Shown one piece after another: positions 38,290-49,959 of a stretch of 64,000 bases of DNA (its first letter is position 1; each line of letters begins with the position of its first letter). The translations under genes and the position numbers were made by a program. Under the pieces are notes generated by a model, which worked only from the letters and a program-made list of their open reading frames with translations, was not told the origin of the DNA and made no database searches. The stretch is from Epiperipatus broadwayi (taxonomy: Eukaryota; Onychophora; Udeonychophora; Euonychophora; Peripatidae): assembly GCA_028023455.1 (NCBI GenBank), contig JAQFVV010006221.1:10149011-10213010 (forward strand). Reading direction: 5' to 3'.

Positions 38290-39015
38290 TGTTAGAAGAG
38301 AAGATATAACACATGATTAGTTGAAATTTTAAACTGGATTCCAAGAGATTATAAAAGTCCTAGAAAGTGAGCATTTATAAGATGGATCAATGAAATAATA
38401 AAGTGTGTTGAAGTGATGGGGAGAAAAGAGGCTAGATTAGAGAAGATGGATTAAACTTGAAGAGACCTTTATTCTGAAGTAGATCAACAATGATTAAAAA
38501 GGATGATGATATATAGTGTAACCATAGCAACTTCAATGCAACTCAAATGTGGTTATATTACAAAGCTGTATATAAAAATTGTTTAATAAAGTCATATAGA
38601 TTGACTAATAAATATAGAAATTGCCATTTGCATGTGGAAGTGCAAATTTGTGTCATTTGAGTTAATTGTTTAAAAAATTTAAATAAAGATCAATTTATGC
38701 ATTTGGTCATATTTTATAAATTTACTTTGTAATCTGTGAAATAATAATGATAAATTATAAATTACTGATAAGCTAAAATTAATAACTGAGGTGAAACTAT
38801 AAGTTTATTATTAGTAAGCTTCTATTTTATGGACTTAGCGCTTTCGGAGCCCTTACAGCTCCATAATCATAGTCCTTTTTTTTTAATGTAAAGGAAGAAA
38901 GAAAAGTAGTCTTGAAAAAAAGAATTTGAATTGCATAGTTTCTAAAAATCTAAATTTGAACCTTTTATAGTTTGCTTTTCCTGAACTGAGTTTTAAATAA
39001 AATTTCTTACATTTT
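37650..39015. other. Unassigned AT-rich stretch with (TG)n/(TA)n array
   Basis: A (GT)n run passing into (AT)n occupies 38243-38289. No gene is recognised. Confidence 0.4.
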
Positions 39016-39020
39016 TATAA

Positions 39021-39092
39021 GTAATATTTATTGAGGCTTTAACCTCGATAATATGCATGAGGTTAAAGCCTCAATAAATATTACTTACATAA
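39021..39092. repeat. Near-perfect hairpin palindrome
   Basis: GTAATATTTATTGAGGCTTT followed by AACCTC is mirrored exactly after a 12-base loop (GATAATATGCAT). A decayed relative in opposite orientation lies near 57530-57600 (GTAATATTTACTGAGGCTAT, GATAATATGCG). The two also share the AATTTATTAAACACAC flank in inverted orientation, so this is a small dispersed fold-back family. Confidence 0.8.
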
Positions 39093-40260
39093 TCAATGTG
39101 TGTTTAATAAATTTATAATTACATTTTTATAGTAAAACTGGATGGCAAAGCTAACTATAATATTAAATTTTGGAATTAATAATATTTTAGAAATTATCCA
39201 GCTATATGTAAAGAATGACAATAAATTTTATTTATTTCTATATTACAAAATATAAGTAGAGAAATGAAAAACTATTTTTTTCTATCATCTTTTATTTTGC
39301 TTATTTATGTATAAAATCATGATATAATGTACACAAAATTTGTATCCACAATGTGTTTTGAAAAGACTAAAGAGTATGTTTTTCAAAAAATATGTTGAAA
39401 TTGCACAAAGATCATATTTACTCTAGCTAATGATGTATATGTTGTTTTTAAAACATATTGTTTGAACAAAATCAAATAGATATAAATAGGGTCTGAAACA
39501 AAAAAACTAGGCATTCTTAGTTTAATTTTAGAAGTCCAACATTTAATTCCTATTGCTTTGCATTAGAGTGCAGTTAACTTTTTCAGTCATGTTGCAGTGA
39601 TTTATGCTAAAGAAAGAAACACCCACTGGTTAAAATTATAATTTGGATAGCCATATTTTTGGACTGTTATGTTTATTTTTTATTATTCATTATAACCACC
39701 AGCATGATAACTTTATTTAGCAAAAGAATGTATATAATATGTGGCTAGGCAAAAAAATGCCACACCAGTCAAAGTACCTGGAAAATGCAGTTGGATCCAG
39801 AAACTAATATTAAGGTTTTTAAAACCAGCCTTGCAGCATTTATATAATGCTATGAAAAAAGAAATCGATAATGCCATATAAAATATCCAAAACTTACTGG
39901 TATTATATTCTTATATACTTTCTAGTATCACAAGTGCTAAAGAAGAAGAACCACCATCTTTGGAGGAATTAATGAAGATCACCAGAAATTTATTCAAAAG
40001 AACAATATCTGCAAAAACCATAGTTTGTGCATAATTCAATATTTAACATTGTAATATCTTATCATTATCAATACTATAATGTATTAAATTTAAAATATCT
40101 TTTATTATTATGACATTTAATATTTTGTGTATGTGTTAATAGTTGCGATATATGTGCAACAGTTTTATTTATTCATTATTAATAAATTGTTATATATATA
40201 TATAACTATTTAGTTTGTGTTTGTACCTCAATTCAAATATTTGCTTTTTGTACGCATATG
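39093..40260. other. Unassigned AT-rich stretch
   Basis: A short segment GGCAAAAAAATGCCACACCA near 39747 stands out in composition. No family recognised. Confidence 0.35.
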
Positions 40261-40264
40261 CTAA

Positions 40265-40401
40265 TTAATATCCATAGCCCTGAGAAATCATGCAATCTAC
40301 TGGGGAATATTCTGGGATGGCATTAATAATTGATGATGATCCTTTCTTTAAAAGTTTTCCAAGAATAAACTTTGTTTCGGAAGATTTGGCACTTTGAGTT
40401 T
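40265..40401 (-). CDS. Candidate terminal coding exon, unknown protein
   Basis: On the minus strand an AG preceded by TTTTATTTGTTTTTCGG leads into 45 open codons ending in TAA (40265-40267). Residues near the end include NAIPEYSPVDCMISQGYGY, and the composition is unlike the surrounding AT-rich DNA. The polypyrimidine tract is interrupted by a purine-rich stretch just before the AG, so the acceptor is mediocre. I recognise no domain and no upstream exon. It may instead be a fragment of an unidentified transposon. Confidence 0.25.
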
Positions 40402-40938
40402 CTTTTATTGAAACCGAAAAACAAATAAAATATGGGAGTACTTGTACTTTTAAATTATAAATCATCATATATTTTAATTGAATCTTTTTTTTTTATTGGA
40501 ATTTTATTAACCATTCAATTTTTGTATTTACTTGGACCAAAATTTACAGATCACATTAAATAGATCATTATATATGAGTATATATGATTGTATTTTCTTA
40601 TTGTTTCAATATTACTTTTTTGGTCAAAAGTTATAATTTTATTACATATGGAGATTTGTAAGGTAGATCAATATAATTTAGTCACGTGATAATAGAGACT
40701 GGCAAGTTCAACAATGGAAAAAAATACATTACAAGATCTAATATCTTGCCAGGATTGGCTACAATTAATATAATTTGGAAATCTAATTGAGCAAGTGCCT
40801 GCAGCAATGTAGTGAAATCTTTCTACATTACTCTAATACAATACAATTTCAGTTTTACATGCTTATCAGGAACTTCTTTGATGATGCTTACTATCTATTA
40901 AATTACTATTTCTTATCATTAAGTTTATTTGTGAAAAA
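40402..40938. other. Unassigned AT-rich stretch
   Basis: No feature recognised up to the target duplication at 40940. Confidence 0.35.
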
Positions 40939-40944
40939 TAGTCT

Positions 40945-41535
40945 TGTTGTGTTTGGTTAGGCTTACAGGTTCGTTCCAAACCAACAGTTACAAAAGAACA
41001 ATTACTCAGCAATTAATATGTACAATTTATTAATACTAAAAATATTCACGCTTGCTAGTTAAACAGTAATTTACATGTATTGTTATACACACTAATGCTG
41101 AGATAGTCATGCCAAGTCTGGAACTTACTTCCAGCTAATGATAAGCCTGCCTTGTGAGCTCTGGTAAGACTCTTCCAGTTATGTATTTAGCTTGCCTTGA
41201 GTCAAGTGCAGATGTAGTAGTTTCCAGTCTGTAGGGGGACTTGTCTCACTGTGCGGACATCGTGACAATAAGATGAGAGATACTACTCTTGCTAATGGCA
41301 GAGGGTTTAATGGAGAGCATGTTCAGTTATTCAGATTGACAGAAGTAATTGCTCTCTTCCTTGCCTCCAAAAGGCTGACTACTTAATGGCAGATCCCCTA
41401 TCTTACTGGAAACATGTGGATTTGGTGTGCAAACCCCAGTGAAGGATTTAATCCCATTGGGTAGCAACTGGGTGCTAGCCAATCAGATAATGAATCTGAA
41501 ATAGTCCACTTCTGAAGACAGGGTCAGATATGACA
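40945..41535 (-). repeat. 3-prime LTR
   Basis: 591 bp with TGTTGT..ATGACA ends (plus-strand view). It differs from the other LTR by many scattered substitutions and small indels, so the insertion is not recent. Confidence 0.92.
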
Positions 41536-41552
41536 TACCTCCCCCTGGCTAA
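41536..41552 (-). promoter_or_regulatory. Polypurine tract
   Basis: On the element strand AGCCAGGGGGAGGTA runs directly up to the 3-prime LTR, the expected plus-strand DNA primer position. Confidence 0.85.
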
Positions 41553-41789
41553 AATTAGCTCTGGAGGACACAGTTATTGAGATATGCTGGCCGATATATT
41601 GTCCACTTTTTTGGTTTCTCTGGTTGATTGCTGTTCCTGTCTTCATCTTCTTCACTTGATGAACTTATTTCCGGTTGTTTTCTGCTGTCTTGTTAGCTTC
41701 TGATGTATGGTTGTCTTAGCTAGTTGTGATGGTGATGATAATGATAACCATCTTTTGTTTGCACACAACAGTGTAGAAATCCTTTATTT

Positions 41790-42470
41790 GAGTTGGGTTG
41801 TCACTAGCATTTATTTTATACCCTAGAAACTCAAGCCCTCTGGCTTCAAATATGCACTTCTCCAAGTTTATTTTAATGCCAGAAGCTTTGAATTTATCTA
41901 GGAGTTTTTTGGTGGCACTCCAGAGTTGTTCAGAAGTTTGAGCTACTAGTAAGACATCATCAAAGTATGGTAGTGCACCCGGTATTCCTGCAGTCAGTTA
42001 ATCCTTGACTCTCTGGAATATTGCTGGGGTGACTGAAATACCAAAAGATAGTCAGTTCACCATTTTGAATAACCGCTTATGGATTATTATTGATAATGCT
42101 CTTGCAGCTTGATCATCCACAGGTAGTGGCAAGTATGCATGTTTTAGGTCAATTTTGGAAAAAAATCCTACCACCTGACAACATGACTAGAATTTGCTTG
42201 ACTGATGGTGATGGATAATTATCCTGATCAAGTACTTTGTTGCTTGTACAATGATAATCTCCTAGCTGCCTGCCACTTCTCGAGCTCTGTCTCTACTTTG
42301 GTATGCAAAGCTAGTGGGAGTGATCTGCACCTGAACCTACAACTGATAGGTTTTACCTCTCCATTTAGTGGTAAATGAATTGGTTGTCCCAAGTACAGAC
42401 TATCTCTTTGTTCAAGACTTCTGAGAAGTCAGGTTTTATCTTTGATACTGTTGTGATCTGGTTCACTTTT
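41790..42470 (-). pseudogene. Reverse transcriptase domain of the Ty3/gypsy element
   Basis: The minus-strand translation shows KIDLKHAYLPLPVDDQA (about 42105-42150), with the first catalytic Asp. It then shows NWLSFGISVTPAIFQRVKD, and YFDDVLLVAQTSEQLW with the YxDD catalytic pair at 41956-41967, followed by INLEKCIFEARGLEFLGYK at about 41820-41880. A stop lies just before the YFDD segment, and frame changes occur upstream. The domain is recognisable from fingers to thumb and then ends. No RNase H follows. Confidence 0.88.
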
Positions 42471-42481
42471 GTCACTTTGAA

Positions 42482-42772
42482 TCACTTAAGTTTTATCTTT
42501 TTCACTTTTGTCTTTTTGAATCCTAAGTGACTGAACCAGTCACAACCTATTAAATTACTATGGTTAACTAATGCCAATACCAGTGGTAGGTATATAGTTT
42601 TGGTAGGCATAGTAATTTTTTCTGTTGTTTGATTCAACAGTTTGATTTTATTCCCCTGATAGTCTGATATTGACATACTGCAAGGGCACAATTTATATTT
42701 ATTCTTTTTATTAATGATTGTCCAGATCTTTCTTGAAATTATAGACACTGCTGATCCTGTGTCAAGTTCCAT
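42482..42772 (-). pseudogene. Retroviral-type aspartic protease of the Ty3/gypsy element
   Basis: The frame opens MELDTGSAVSIIS. DTGSA is the active-site loop of pepsin-like retroelement proteases (a DSG/DTG motif). It continues through a flap region to LALVNHSNLIGCDWFSHLGF, the LLGRDWL-type C-terminal motif. The piece is about 96 codons, the normal length for this domain. It joins the zinc-knuckle part upstream only through frame disruption, so it is part of a broken gag-pol and not a separate gene. Confidence 0.88.
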
Positions 42773-42969
42773 CTTGACTGGAATATCATTAATTATGACA
42801 GTGTGTATAAACCCAGAATTGACATGCTTATGTTTTTATAAGTGCCTTTACTGTCTTTAGGAATAGATATTTCCATTTTTGACTCGGCTGTTTGTCTTTT
42901 TTAATTTCAGACATGCTGCCTTCATATGTCCAACTCACTAGAAAAATGTGCATGTTGCCTTGGGTATGG

Positions 42970-43640
42970 GCATTCTGTATGCATGTGCATGTGCTCATTG
43001 CATCGATAACAAAGCTGTGGGCTATTTGATGCTGAGTTCTCTGAGCTGACTGTGTATTTGGGTGACCCAGTGTTATTCTAAATTTTTTGCACTTTATACT
43101 TAGTAAGTCTTTTTAATGGGGTAGCTTGACTAGCTATTGTCTCTGCTAGTCCTGTTTGAGCTACTAATATCTCAAAATCTAGGTCCAAGAACATTTTCAG
43201 CCTCAAATTGTGGTCGGTTTTGTCACAAATAAAACAAACAATGAAACTTCATTAATAAAGTCTGAAATCACACTTCTAGGCTAATATATGAATTCATGTT
43301 GCAAATTCTCTAGCTGTTTTATCCTATTCTTGTATGCTGAGATTAAAATGGTATCTCTGCATTATTGTCAACAGTTTAGGGAAAATACTCTGTGAGAATT
43401 TCAACACTCTGTCAAAATCCAGCTCAGCTGGGATTACAGCCATTGATTGAGACTTGTGTATATCATACATCTGCGGTCTGATTATGGTCACTAGTGTGGC
43501 TAACAAGTCTTTTTATCTGGTTAACCTGTAGGTAAAAAATAGAATGCTCTTTATAAATTTGGCCAGCTCTCAGGTTGGGACAGATCAAAAGATTCCATAG
43601 AGCCAATTGCTTTAGCCATCTTTATTTATTTATATGAGTT
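42970..43640 (-). pseudogene. Gag remnant with CCHC zinc knuckle
   Basis: Translation from about 43625 gives MAKAIGSMESFDLSQPESW, then stops and frameshifts interrupt a matrix/capsid-like region (FSQSIFPKLLTIMQRYHFN). At 42970-43011 the 14-residue knuckle CYRCNEHMHMHTEC fits the C-x2-C-x4-H-x4-C nucleic-acid-binding consensus exactly. This is the nucleocapsid of the element at 40945-44563. Confidence 0.8.
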
Positions 43641-43876
43641 ACCACTCATAATTATTTGTACTACTGTCATAGTTGTTTAAAATCGATTTGTTTAAAATTG
43701 ATTTTTGTATTTATTTTCTTAGTAACCACTCCTAATTAATTTTGTACTACTGTTTGTAGTGGTTAAACAAATCGATTTTTGTCTTTCCTAGTAACCACTC
43801 ATAATTATTTTGGTTTTACTGTTATGTTATTGTAACTAACTTAACAAAGCTTTTAAACCACTAGAGTGAGCTTTTG

Positions 43877-43963
43877 TCACAGTCGTGGCAAATGGATAAG
43901 GTGACTGATTGGAAATCAGTTGGAAATGTTCCTGCACAGGTCCGTATCCTGTCAACTGTGTCA
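43877..43963 (+). pseudogene. Whole tRNA-Ser-like sequence at the primer-binding position
   Basis: On the plus strand, opposite to the element, CACAGTCGTGGCAAATGG begins an 84-nt tRNA-Ser-like fold. Acceptor strands CACAGTC and AACTGTG pair at 6 of 7 positions. The anticodon arm ACTGA/TCAGT encloses TTGGAAA (anticodon GGA). A serine-type long variable arm is followed by CAGGTCCGTATCCTG as the T arm. TCA follows where CCA would be. The 5-prime LTR starts 4 bases later. Seen from the element strand, this is a primer-binding site extended over the whole tRNA. Confidence 0.75.
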
Positions 43964-43967
43964 GATC

Positions 43968-44563
43968 TGTTGTGTTTGGTTAGGCTTACAGGTTCATTCC
44001 AAACCAACAATTATAAAAGAACAACTAACTATTCAGCAATTAATATGTACAATTTATTAATACTAAAAAATATACACACTTGTTAGTTAAACAATAATAT
44101 ACATGTAATGCTATACATGCTAATGCTGAGGTAGTCATGCTGAGTCTGGAACTTGCTTTCAGCTAATGATTAGCCTACCTCGTGAGCTCTAGTAAGACTC
44201 TTCCCACTATGTATTTAGCTTGCCTCGAGTTGAGTGTTCACATAACAGTTTTCAGTCTGTACGTGGACTTGCCTCACTGTGTGGATGTTGTGACAGTGAG
44301 AAGAGAAATACTACTCTTACTAATGGTAGAGGGGTTAATGGAGAGCACATTCAGTAGTTCTGGTTGACAGAAGCAATTGCTCTCTCCCTTGCTCCAAAAG
44401 TCTGACTATTTAATGGCAGATACCCCTACCTTACTGGAAACATGCAGATTTGTGTGTGAACCTGAGTGAAGGATTTAATCCCTTTGGATAGCAACTGGGT
44501 GCTAGCCAATCAGGTAAGGAATCTGGAATAGTTCACTTCTGAATATTCAGATCAGATATGACA
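43968..44563 (-). repeat. 5-prime LTR
   Basis: 596 bp, same ends as the partner LTR at 40945-41535. The AGTCT duplication follows at 44564. Confidence 0.92.
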
Positions 44564-44568
44564 AGTCT

Positions 44569-44774
44569 GCATAAATTTAATGTTCCACCACTAAGTACAG
44601 GAATGGCAAATCTTTCAGTGTTTGAAATCCTATTTAGAAATCCTTTCTCAACTTATAATTGAACTAAGGCTAAATATTACAATTATATTATCAGAAACTT
44701 ACCTTTTTGGTTATCTAATTAATGAAAAATAGATGTAATAATTACATAAGGCAAGGTTTTTTCTGTTAATAAGT
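44569..44774. other. Unassigned AT-rich stretch
   Basis: Short interval between the LTR element and an HA copy. No feature. Confidence 0.4.
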
Positions 44775-44777
44775 AAA

Positions 44778-45440
44778 CAAGCTTTAACAAAACTCTCCAT
44801 CCAACAGTGTCATTCAGTGCAAGCCAGAGTAATCAATGGATGCCAGAAGGTTTGTGCATAAAATTCCTATCTAGTGCCTAATCATCCAATATCTTCTGGT
44901 TAATTTCTAGCTTGTGGTTTTCATCACTGAGGAGTCTTGGATCTGAAAGCACTGCACCTAGATTGTAGTATCTAATGTAACTCTCCAGAAGCCACCTTTT
45001 ACCCTTTTAACTAACTATAGTCCAAACTGAAAGCTCAATAATATTTTCAATTTAAGCTCATTTGCTTATGTAGTCAAATAGATCTGAACTAAGTTCAGAA
45101 TCTATATATTTTGGTGTTTTTGATTTTTTAATAACCACAATGACCATAATCCTATTGGGCAGGATTAGTATTAAACCACTAACCACCACATGATCACCAT
45201 TCTTTATGCTTACACTAAACTCTCTATATAGATCCATAGTTCCTTACTGATAAAAGCTGCAAGCTAGAAACTGGTCTGGGGATATTGGATGAGTAGGCAC
45301 TAGATAGGGATTTTATGCACAAAATTTCTATTATCCATTGATGACTTTGACTTGCACTGAATGATATATTGTATGGAGTTTTGCTCTGTGTAATCAGCTT
45401 GTATAAGTGTAAAGAATAGTTAGTGTTTTAAATAAGCTTT
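44778..45440. mobile_element. HA-family fold-back element
   Basis: The left arm (ACAAAACTCTCCATCCAACA onward), the GGCAGGATTAGTATTAAACC centre, an inner copy of the outer end (CACATGATCACC), and a shortened right arm ending GGAGTTTTGCTCTG. Hammerhead cores are mutated: C3 to G on the left, CUGAUAA on the right (about 45241-45282). Confidence 0.8.
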
Positions 45441-45444
45441 TTTA

Positions 45445-46560
45445 TCTGCTTCACATTTGTTAATAAAGCTGATTTAACTATATGTCATATATTGGAAATA
45501 ATAGCAGGTAAAAGTTTTTTTTTTCATAAAAAATTTAGAAACAATATATTTTAAAATAGTTGTTAATCAAGAATTAAAGCAGCAGTTATTTGAAGAAGAC
45601 AAAAACCTCTGCTCCTTCACAATAATTTCTTTAATTAATACAAAGTGTAAAGTGCAGGCAATTCTTATACAATATAATAGTTATATTTTCATAAAATCTC
45701 ATTGTGAATCCTATAAGAATTACTACAAAATTTTTTTAAAAAATTCTCATTAACAGTTCAGGTGTTTTTTTTTACTTTTTTTAATGCTTACATTACTACA
45801 AATTGCATTTTAATTTTAATAATGGGTATTTTAAACATTAATTTTTTCTCACAGCTAACAAGAATAAATATTATACATACTAGAAATATTTTTTCATTAG
45901 ATCTCAAATCACAACAAGAGCATTCTCCAGTGAGTAGTATAAACTCATCCATAAACAACTTTTAGTGAACAATGAGAATCATTAAATATTTAAAAACCTA
46001 CAATCAAATGCTTGATTATTGCTTGTCATTGTAAATTGACTGTAAATATTAATTCAAATTTATTACTTTTTATGAGAGAGAGAAAATCACAAATTCTGAA
46101 ATGTGTTAGAATAAAATCCATGTTGTAGATTAATTTGTAGAAGTAGAAATTTCCCATTGGGAATAATGTTTAGATCATTAATTAAAAAACGAAATCACTA
46201 TGTAAATTTCAGGAAACATGCTTTTTATTTCTTATAGCTGTTATTACAGAATTCATGGCTGTGTGTTTTATGGTGCATAAATTGGTATGTACCAAGTAAT
46301 AAAAGTTTTGGATTGATTTACCTTTTGTAAGTATGATTTATATTTGTCTATTATTTTGATTTTTTTTAAAAGTAAGTTGTAGGCAATTTTAAAAAATTAA
46401 ATATTTTTAGATATTTATATACCTTTCACAAATTTGCATTGATAAAAAGTGTTACCAAAGTTTGCAGTTTTTGAATAATTTATAATTACAATAAGTGGAA
46501 AATTTTATCAATAATTAATATATTGTAAAAGATGATGAAGGTAAAAAAAATATGTAAAGT
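45445..46560. other. Unassigned AT-rich stretch
   Basis: A 67-codon frame at 45762-45965 is hydrophobic at its start but matches nothing known. No other feature. Confidence 0.3.
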
Positions 46561-46569
46561 AAAAAATTA

Positions 46570-48275
46570 GCAAGTTTATTACTTTCAGAAAAGACAAGAA
46601 CATCAAATTTAAAAAGACATTTGAGATGTTTTCATAACTGAAGTTTTACAAAATATAAGTAAAAAAAAGACATAAGTACAAATCTCAGGGTTAAAAAGTT
46701 TGGAAGACTAATGCAAAATAAGCACAACTATCCAAACTCTATACTACTAATAAGATAATAGTAACAATAATTCCAGAAAAAGTTTAAAACCTAATAACTG
46801 AACTAGTATTGAAAAATAGTATACTTATAAGTTTTTTTTTTTTTAACAACTACTTTAGATTTAAATTGTGAATTGGAGTTTGTCTAAAGGAAGTATTCGA
46901 ACACTAGCAATTAAAGGGGTTGGAAAGAACAACAACAAAAAATTACATGAAAGTTTAAGAGATCATTTAACCTTTATTAAAATAGATACATGGATTTATT
47001 CTGCAATTAATATTTAATTTATTGAAGAAAATAATAAAATTTTAACTTAGACATTGGAAGTAAAAGACACTTAGTTTACATCACATGAGCCAATATCTCC
47101 TGAAGTGATACAAGAAGCGTTAGACAATTTTAAAATAAATAAAAAAGCAGATTTTTCCATTATGATATATAATGTATCAAATATATTAAATGCATTAGAA
47201 AATATAAAGTTAATAAAAAAGTAAGCAAATATTGGACAACAAAATGTATACTTGTGAATTATAAACAGAACCAACAATGGAAAGCAGTAAATATTTGGAT
47301 GATATTGCCAAAATACCATATAAGGTATTTTAATTCTATAAAGATAATGTCTATGCAAAAATTATAATTAGCAATATTAGAGAAATAAAAGATCACCAGG
47401 TTTGAGGCAAATGACTGGTGCAGCAAGAATCCCTAAAATAGATGTTATTTTTAAAAGTTATGATAAAAAAACATTTTAGATTAAGCTACATGCTAAATAA
47501 GCCCTTATTTAATGGTCATATATTTTGTTTAAGTTAAAAATCTTTCTTGAAGATCTTGATAATCACATTGTTTCATTAATTGATAGACAATGAGAATAAG
47601 AAGTAAAATTTAAAATATTGCCATACCCTTATGTTATCATTCTAAAACTACACACTGAAGATTTGATCTCAGAAAATTTTTAGTTAGAATGGAAAAGTTC
47701 AGTGTTTTAGCTAAATAAAACTAGAAGATTTCAAAAGTGTCATCAGAGAGAAAAAGAGAGAATTGGTTATTATTTAATAACATTTTATTAACTGTTTTTA
47801 AATTGATCTGATATATTGAATTTTATTAAATTAATCAAATTGCTTTAGAGAAAGAAACACTCTATGAAGTAACAATTCCTTTGAAAAGATTACACATCTA
47901 TGAAATTTATGAATCCCAAGATGCAAAGATGCTATGCTATGGTAGCTTGAATCATCTTTCTCAAATATCTGAGTAAATTAAAACTTTTAAAAGCGAAGTA
48001 AAAATGTTTAAAAAATCTAGAAAAAGAACCAGTAAAAATTTAAAAGAGCTTGAGGAAATTGCAAAAATAAAAAATATGACCATTCTTCAACACTAAATAA
48101 GGAAGAAGCAATTGTTATTTATTCAAAAATTATTCGCGAAGCAGTTTGAGCATCTCCGACACAAATCCAGAATGAAAAATTATTTTCATCATTGAAAATA
48201 ATTAAAATGGATACAAGGGCATCTTTGAAGGAGGATTTAAGTGAAGCCATTCTTTTTGTTAGAACAGTTGACTGA
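46570..48275 (+). pseudogene. Second hAT transposase relic, heavily decayed
   Basis: A BED-finger end, TSNLKRHLRCFHN (about 46603-46640), gives the N-terminal zinc finger. At the far end, a region with SPTQIQNEKLFSSLKIIKMD (about 48150-48210) and LSEAILFVRTVD (about 48239-48274) is the hAT C-terminal dimerisation domain, where the family has SERxFS. Between them stops and frameshifts are dense, with only weak resemblance left. The C-terminal type differs from the ZBED-like copy at 16139, so it is a separate hAT lineage. Confidence 0.7.
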
Positions 48276-48279
48276 ATTT

Positions 48280-49955
48280 TATTTAAACAAAGAGAATTTT
48301 ATTCTGTATTATTTTTTTATTATTAGCTTTTTGTTAGAATTCGTTTTTTCTTGGTAACACAACTTTAGTTTTTGATACTGTATATATAAACAAATTATAT
48401 ATTATTAGTCTATGCGTAAATACAATCTTATATAAAGGAAGTGGTGAATTTGGTAATGTTAACAATCTATTATAAATGCACAAGTCGAGGCCTAGTACTT
48501 TGACTGCCGACTTCGCAGTTCAAATTATTTTAGAAGAATGTTAAGGGTTTTAATGAGAATATTTTTCATAAACATGTTTACATGTATAAAACATGAAAAA
48601 AATTGGGTAATTAATATTTATAATAAATATCAAAGAACTATTTTTATTTTTTTAATTAATATTTTTTTTTGCTATTACAAAACAAAATTTAATTTTCATT
48701 TCAAACATTTTTATTTCTGATTTAATTGATAAAATATTTTTAAAAATGTAAATAAGTGAAGAAAATGACATTTACAATACGGTTTTAATACATTTAAATA
48801 CAAAATTAAGCTCCAATTTATTTTTAACAATATCATATGACTTTCTTCTATGTTTACTCATGGACTTTCAAGAATATATTCTTTCGTCCTATTTTAGAAC
48901 AATACTCCATAAGTCAGTGGACACCAGAAAGCATAGTATTATGCTACTCCCATTCTCAGACGAGGTAGTGATTTTTTTCTTTTGTCAATGAAAATACAAT
49001 CCAAAACTGAAACCAATAGAATTAGACATCTAGCAACCATCTTTCACTGCTTATAGTATTCAAAATAATAGTCTGAAAATAATAAAAAATCGAAAGTTTA
49101 AACCCAAATGAACTTACCTGTACAGTTACATAGATCTGGCACTAGATAAGTTTTTATATATTTTAAAGACTTCAGTTTTATATCTTCTACAGGTTCTTTC
49201 TACTCATTGTCTAAGACGTTTAATTTCAATACCTATTACATATCTTTATCATATGCTTAATCAAGTCCTACTGGGAGCAGATACAAGAAAATATCTCAAT
49301 CATTACTAGTTTCTGGCTTTTGTCTTTGTCAATGATGATTAGGATTTAAAGCTCAAACTGTTGTACGTTTGCATTTAGTAATTATCTTTTATTTCTTTAT
49401 ACCACTGTTACCAAAAGTGGAATCCTTGCTGAAAATCTCAGGCACAATTAAGAGCATTGATTAAAAGTAAGAAAGCAGTAGAAGAATAAACTAAAAAAAA
49501 AGGAGATAAGAAAAATTTAAAAAACTATTTGGACATCTTTCATTTATTGTTATAACATAGAATTAAAGTTATGGTGATTATTTTATTTTATAAATAAATA
49601 CACAAAATGCAGGGTTGCAACTGATCAATGGCTATGTCTACCCAAGATTTGTAACAAGCAAGTGTTGACTTGTGAGCATATCATGCACTGTCAGGAAGTC
49701 ATGCAACAACAGGAGTATGTGCATATCTTGATTTGTTAATAATACGATTATATAAATAGGTGATACATATGAAATCTAATTTAGATTGTTTCTGAACTAT
49801 GTGATGTGCAATTAACAATAATGCAAGTGCAATAAATATTTAAAAGACTTAATTTATATATATATAATTTTTCACAGATCACATAAAAATCAATTTGTAT
49901 TATTGTTAATTTCAACAAAACAGCAATTTACACCAGTATTGTTTTTTACATATCT
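48280..49955. other. Mostly unassigned, with a faint HA-like trace
   Basis: Near 49300-49345 ACTAGTTTCTGGC followed by TTTGTCAATGATGATT matches the HA hammerhead segment on the minus strand, but with CATTGACAA in place of CACTGATGA. This is probably a very old copy. The segment 49610-49730 has mixed composition without a recognisable product. Confidence 0.4.
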
Positions 49956-49959
49956 ATTA

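Larger units (their letters stand above)
40945..44563 (-). mobile_element. Ty3/gypsy LTR retrotransposon, internally deleted
   Basis: Two direct LTRs, 591 and 596 bp, start TGTTGTG and end ATGACA. The perfect 5-bp duplication AGTCT (40940-40944 and 44564-44568) shows a single complete insertion. The element reads on the minus strand. A tRNA-Ser-complementary primer site follows the 5-prime LTR, then degenerate gag with one zinc knuckle, an aspartic protease, and a reverse transcriptase with a YFDD box. The purine tract abuts the 3-prime LTR. Only about 265 bp separate the end of the reverse transcriptase from that LTR, so RNase H and integrase are missing. Gag has stops and frameshifts. The order and motifs fit the K02A2.6-like group. 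It could have moved only with proteins from an intact relative. Confidence 0.93.

Noticed and set aside
43877-43963. Functional tRNA-Ser gene
   Set aside because: Its position exactly at the primer site of an LTR element, the altered T loop and TCA in place of CCA make a retroelement-captured copy far more likely.
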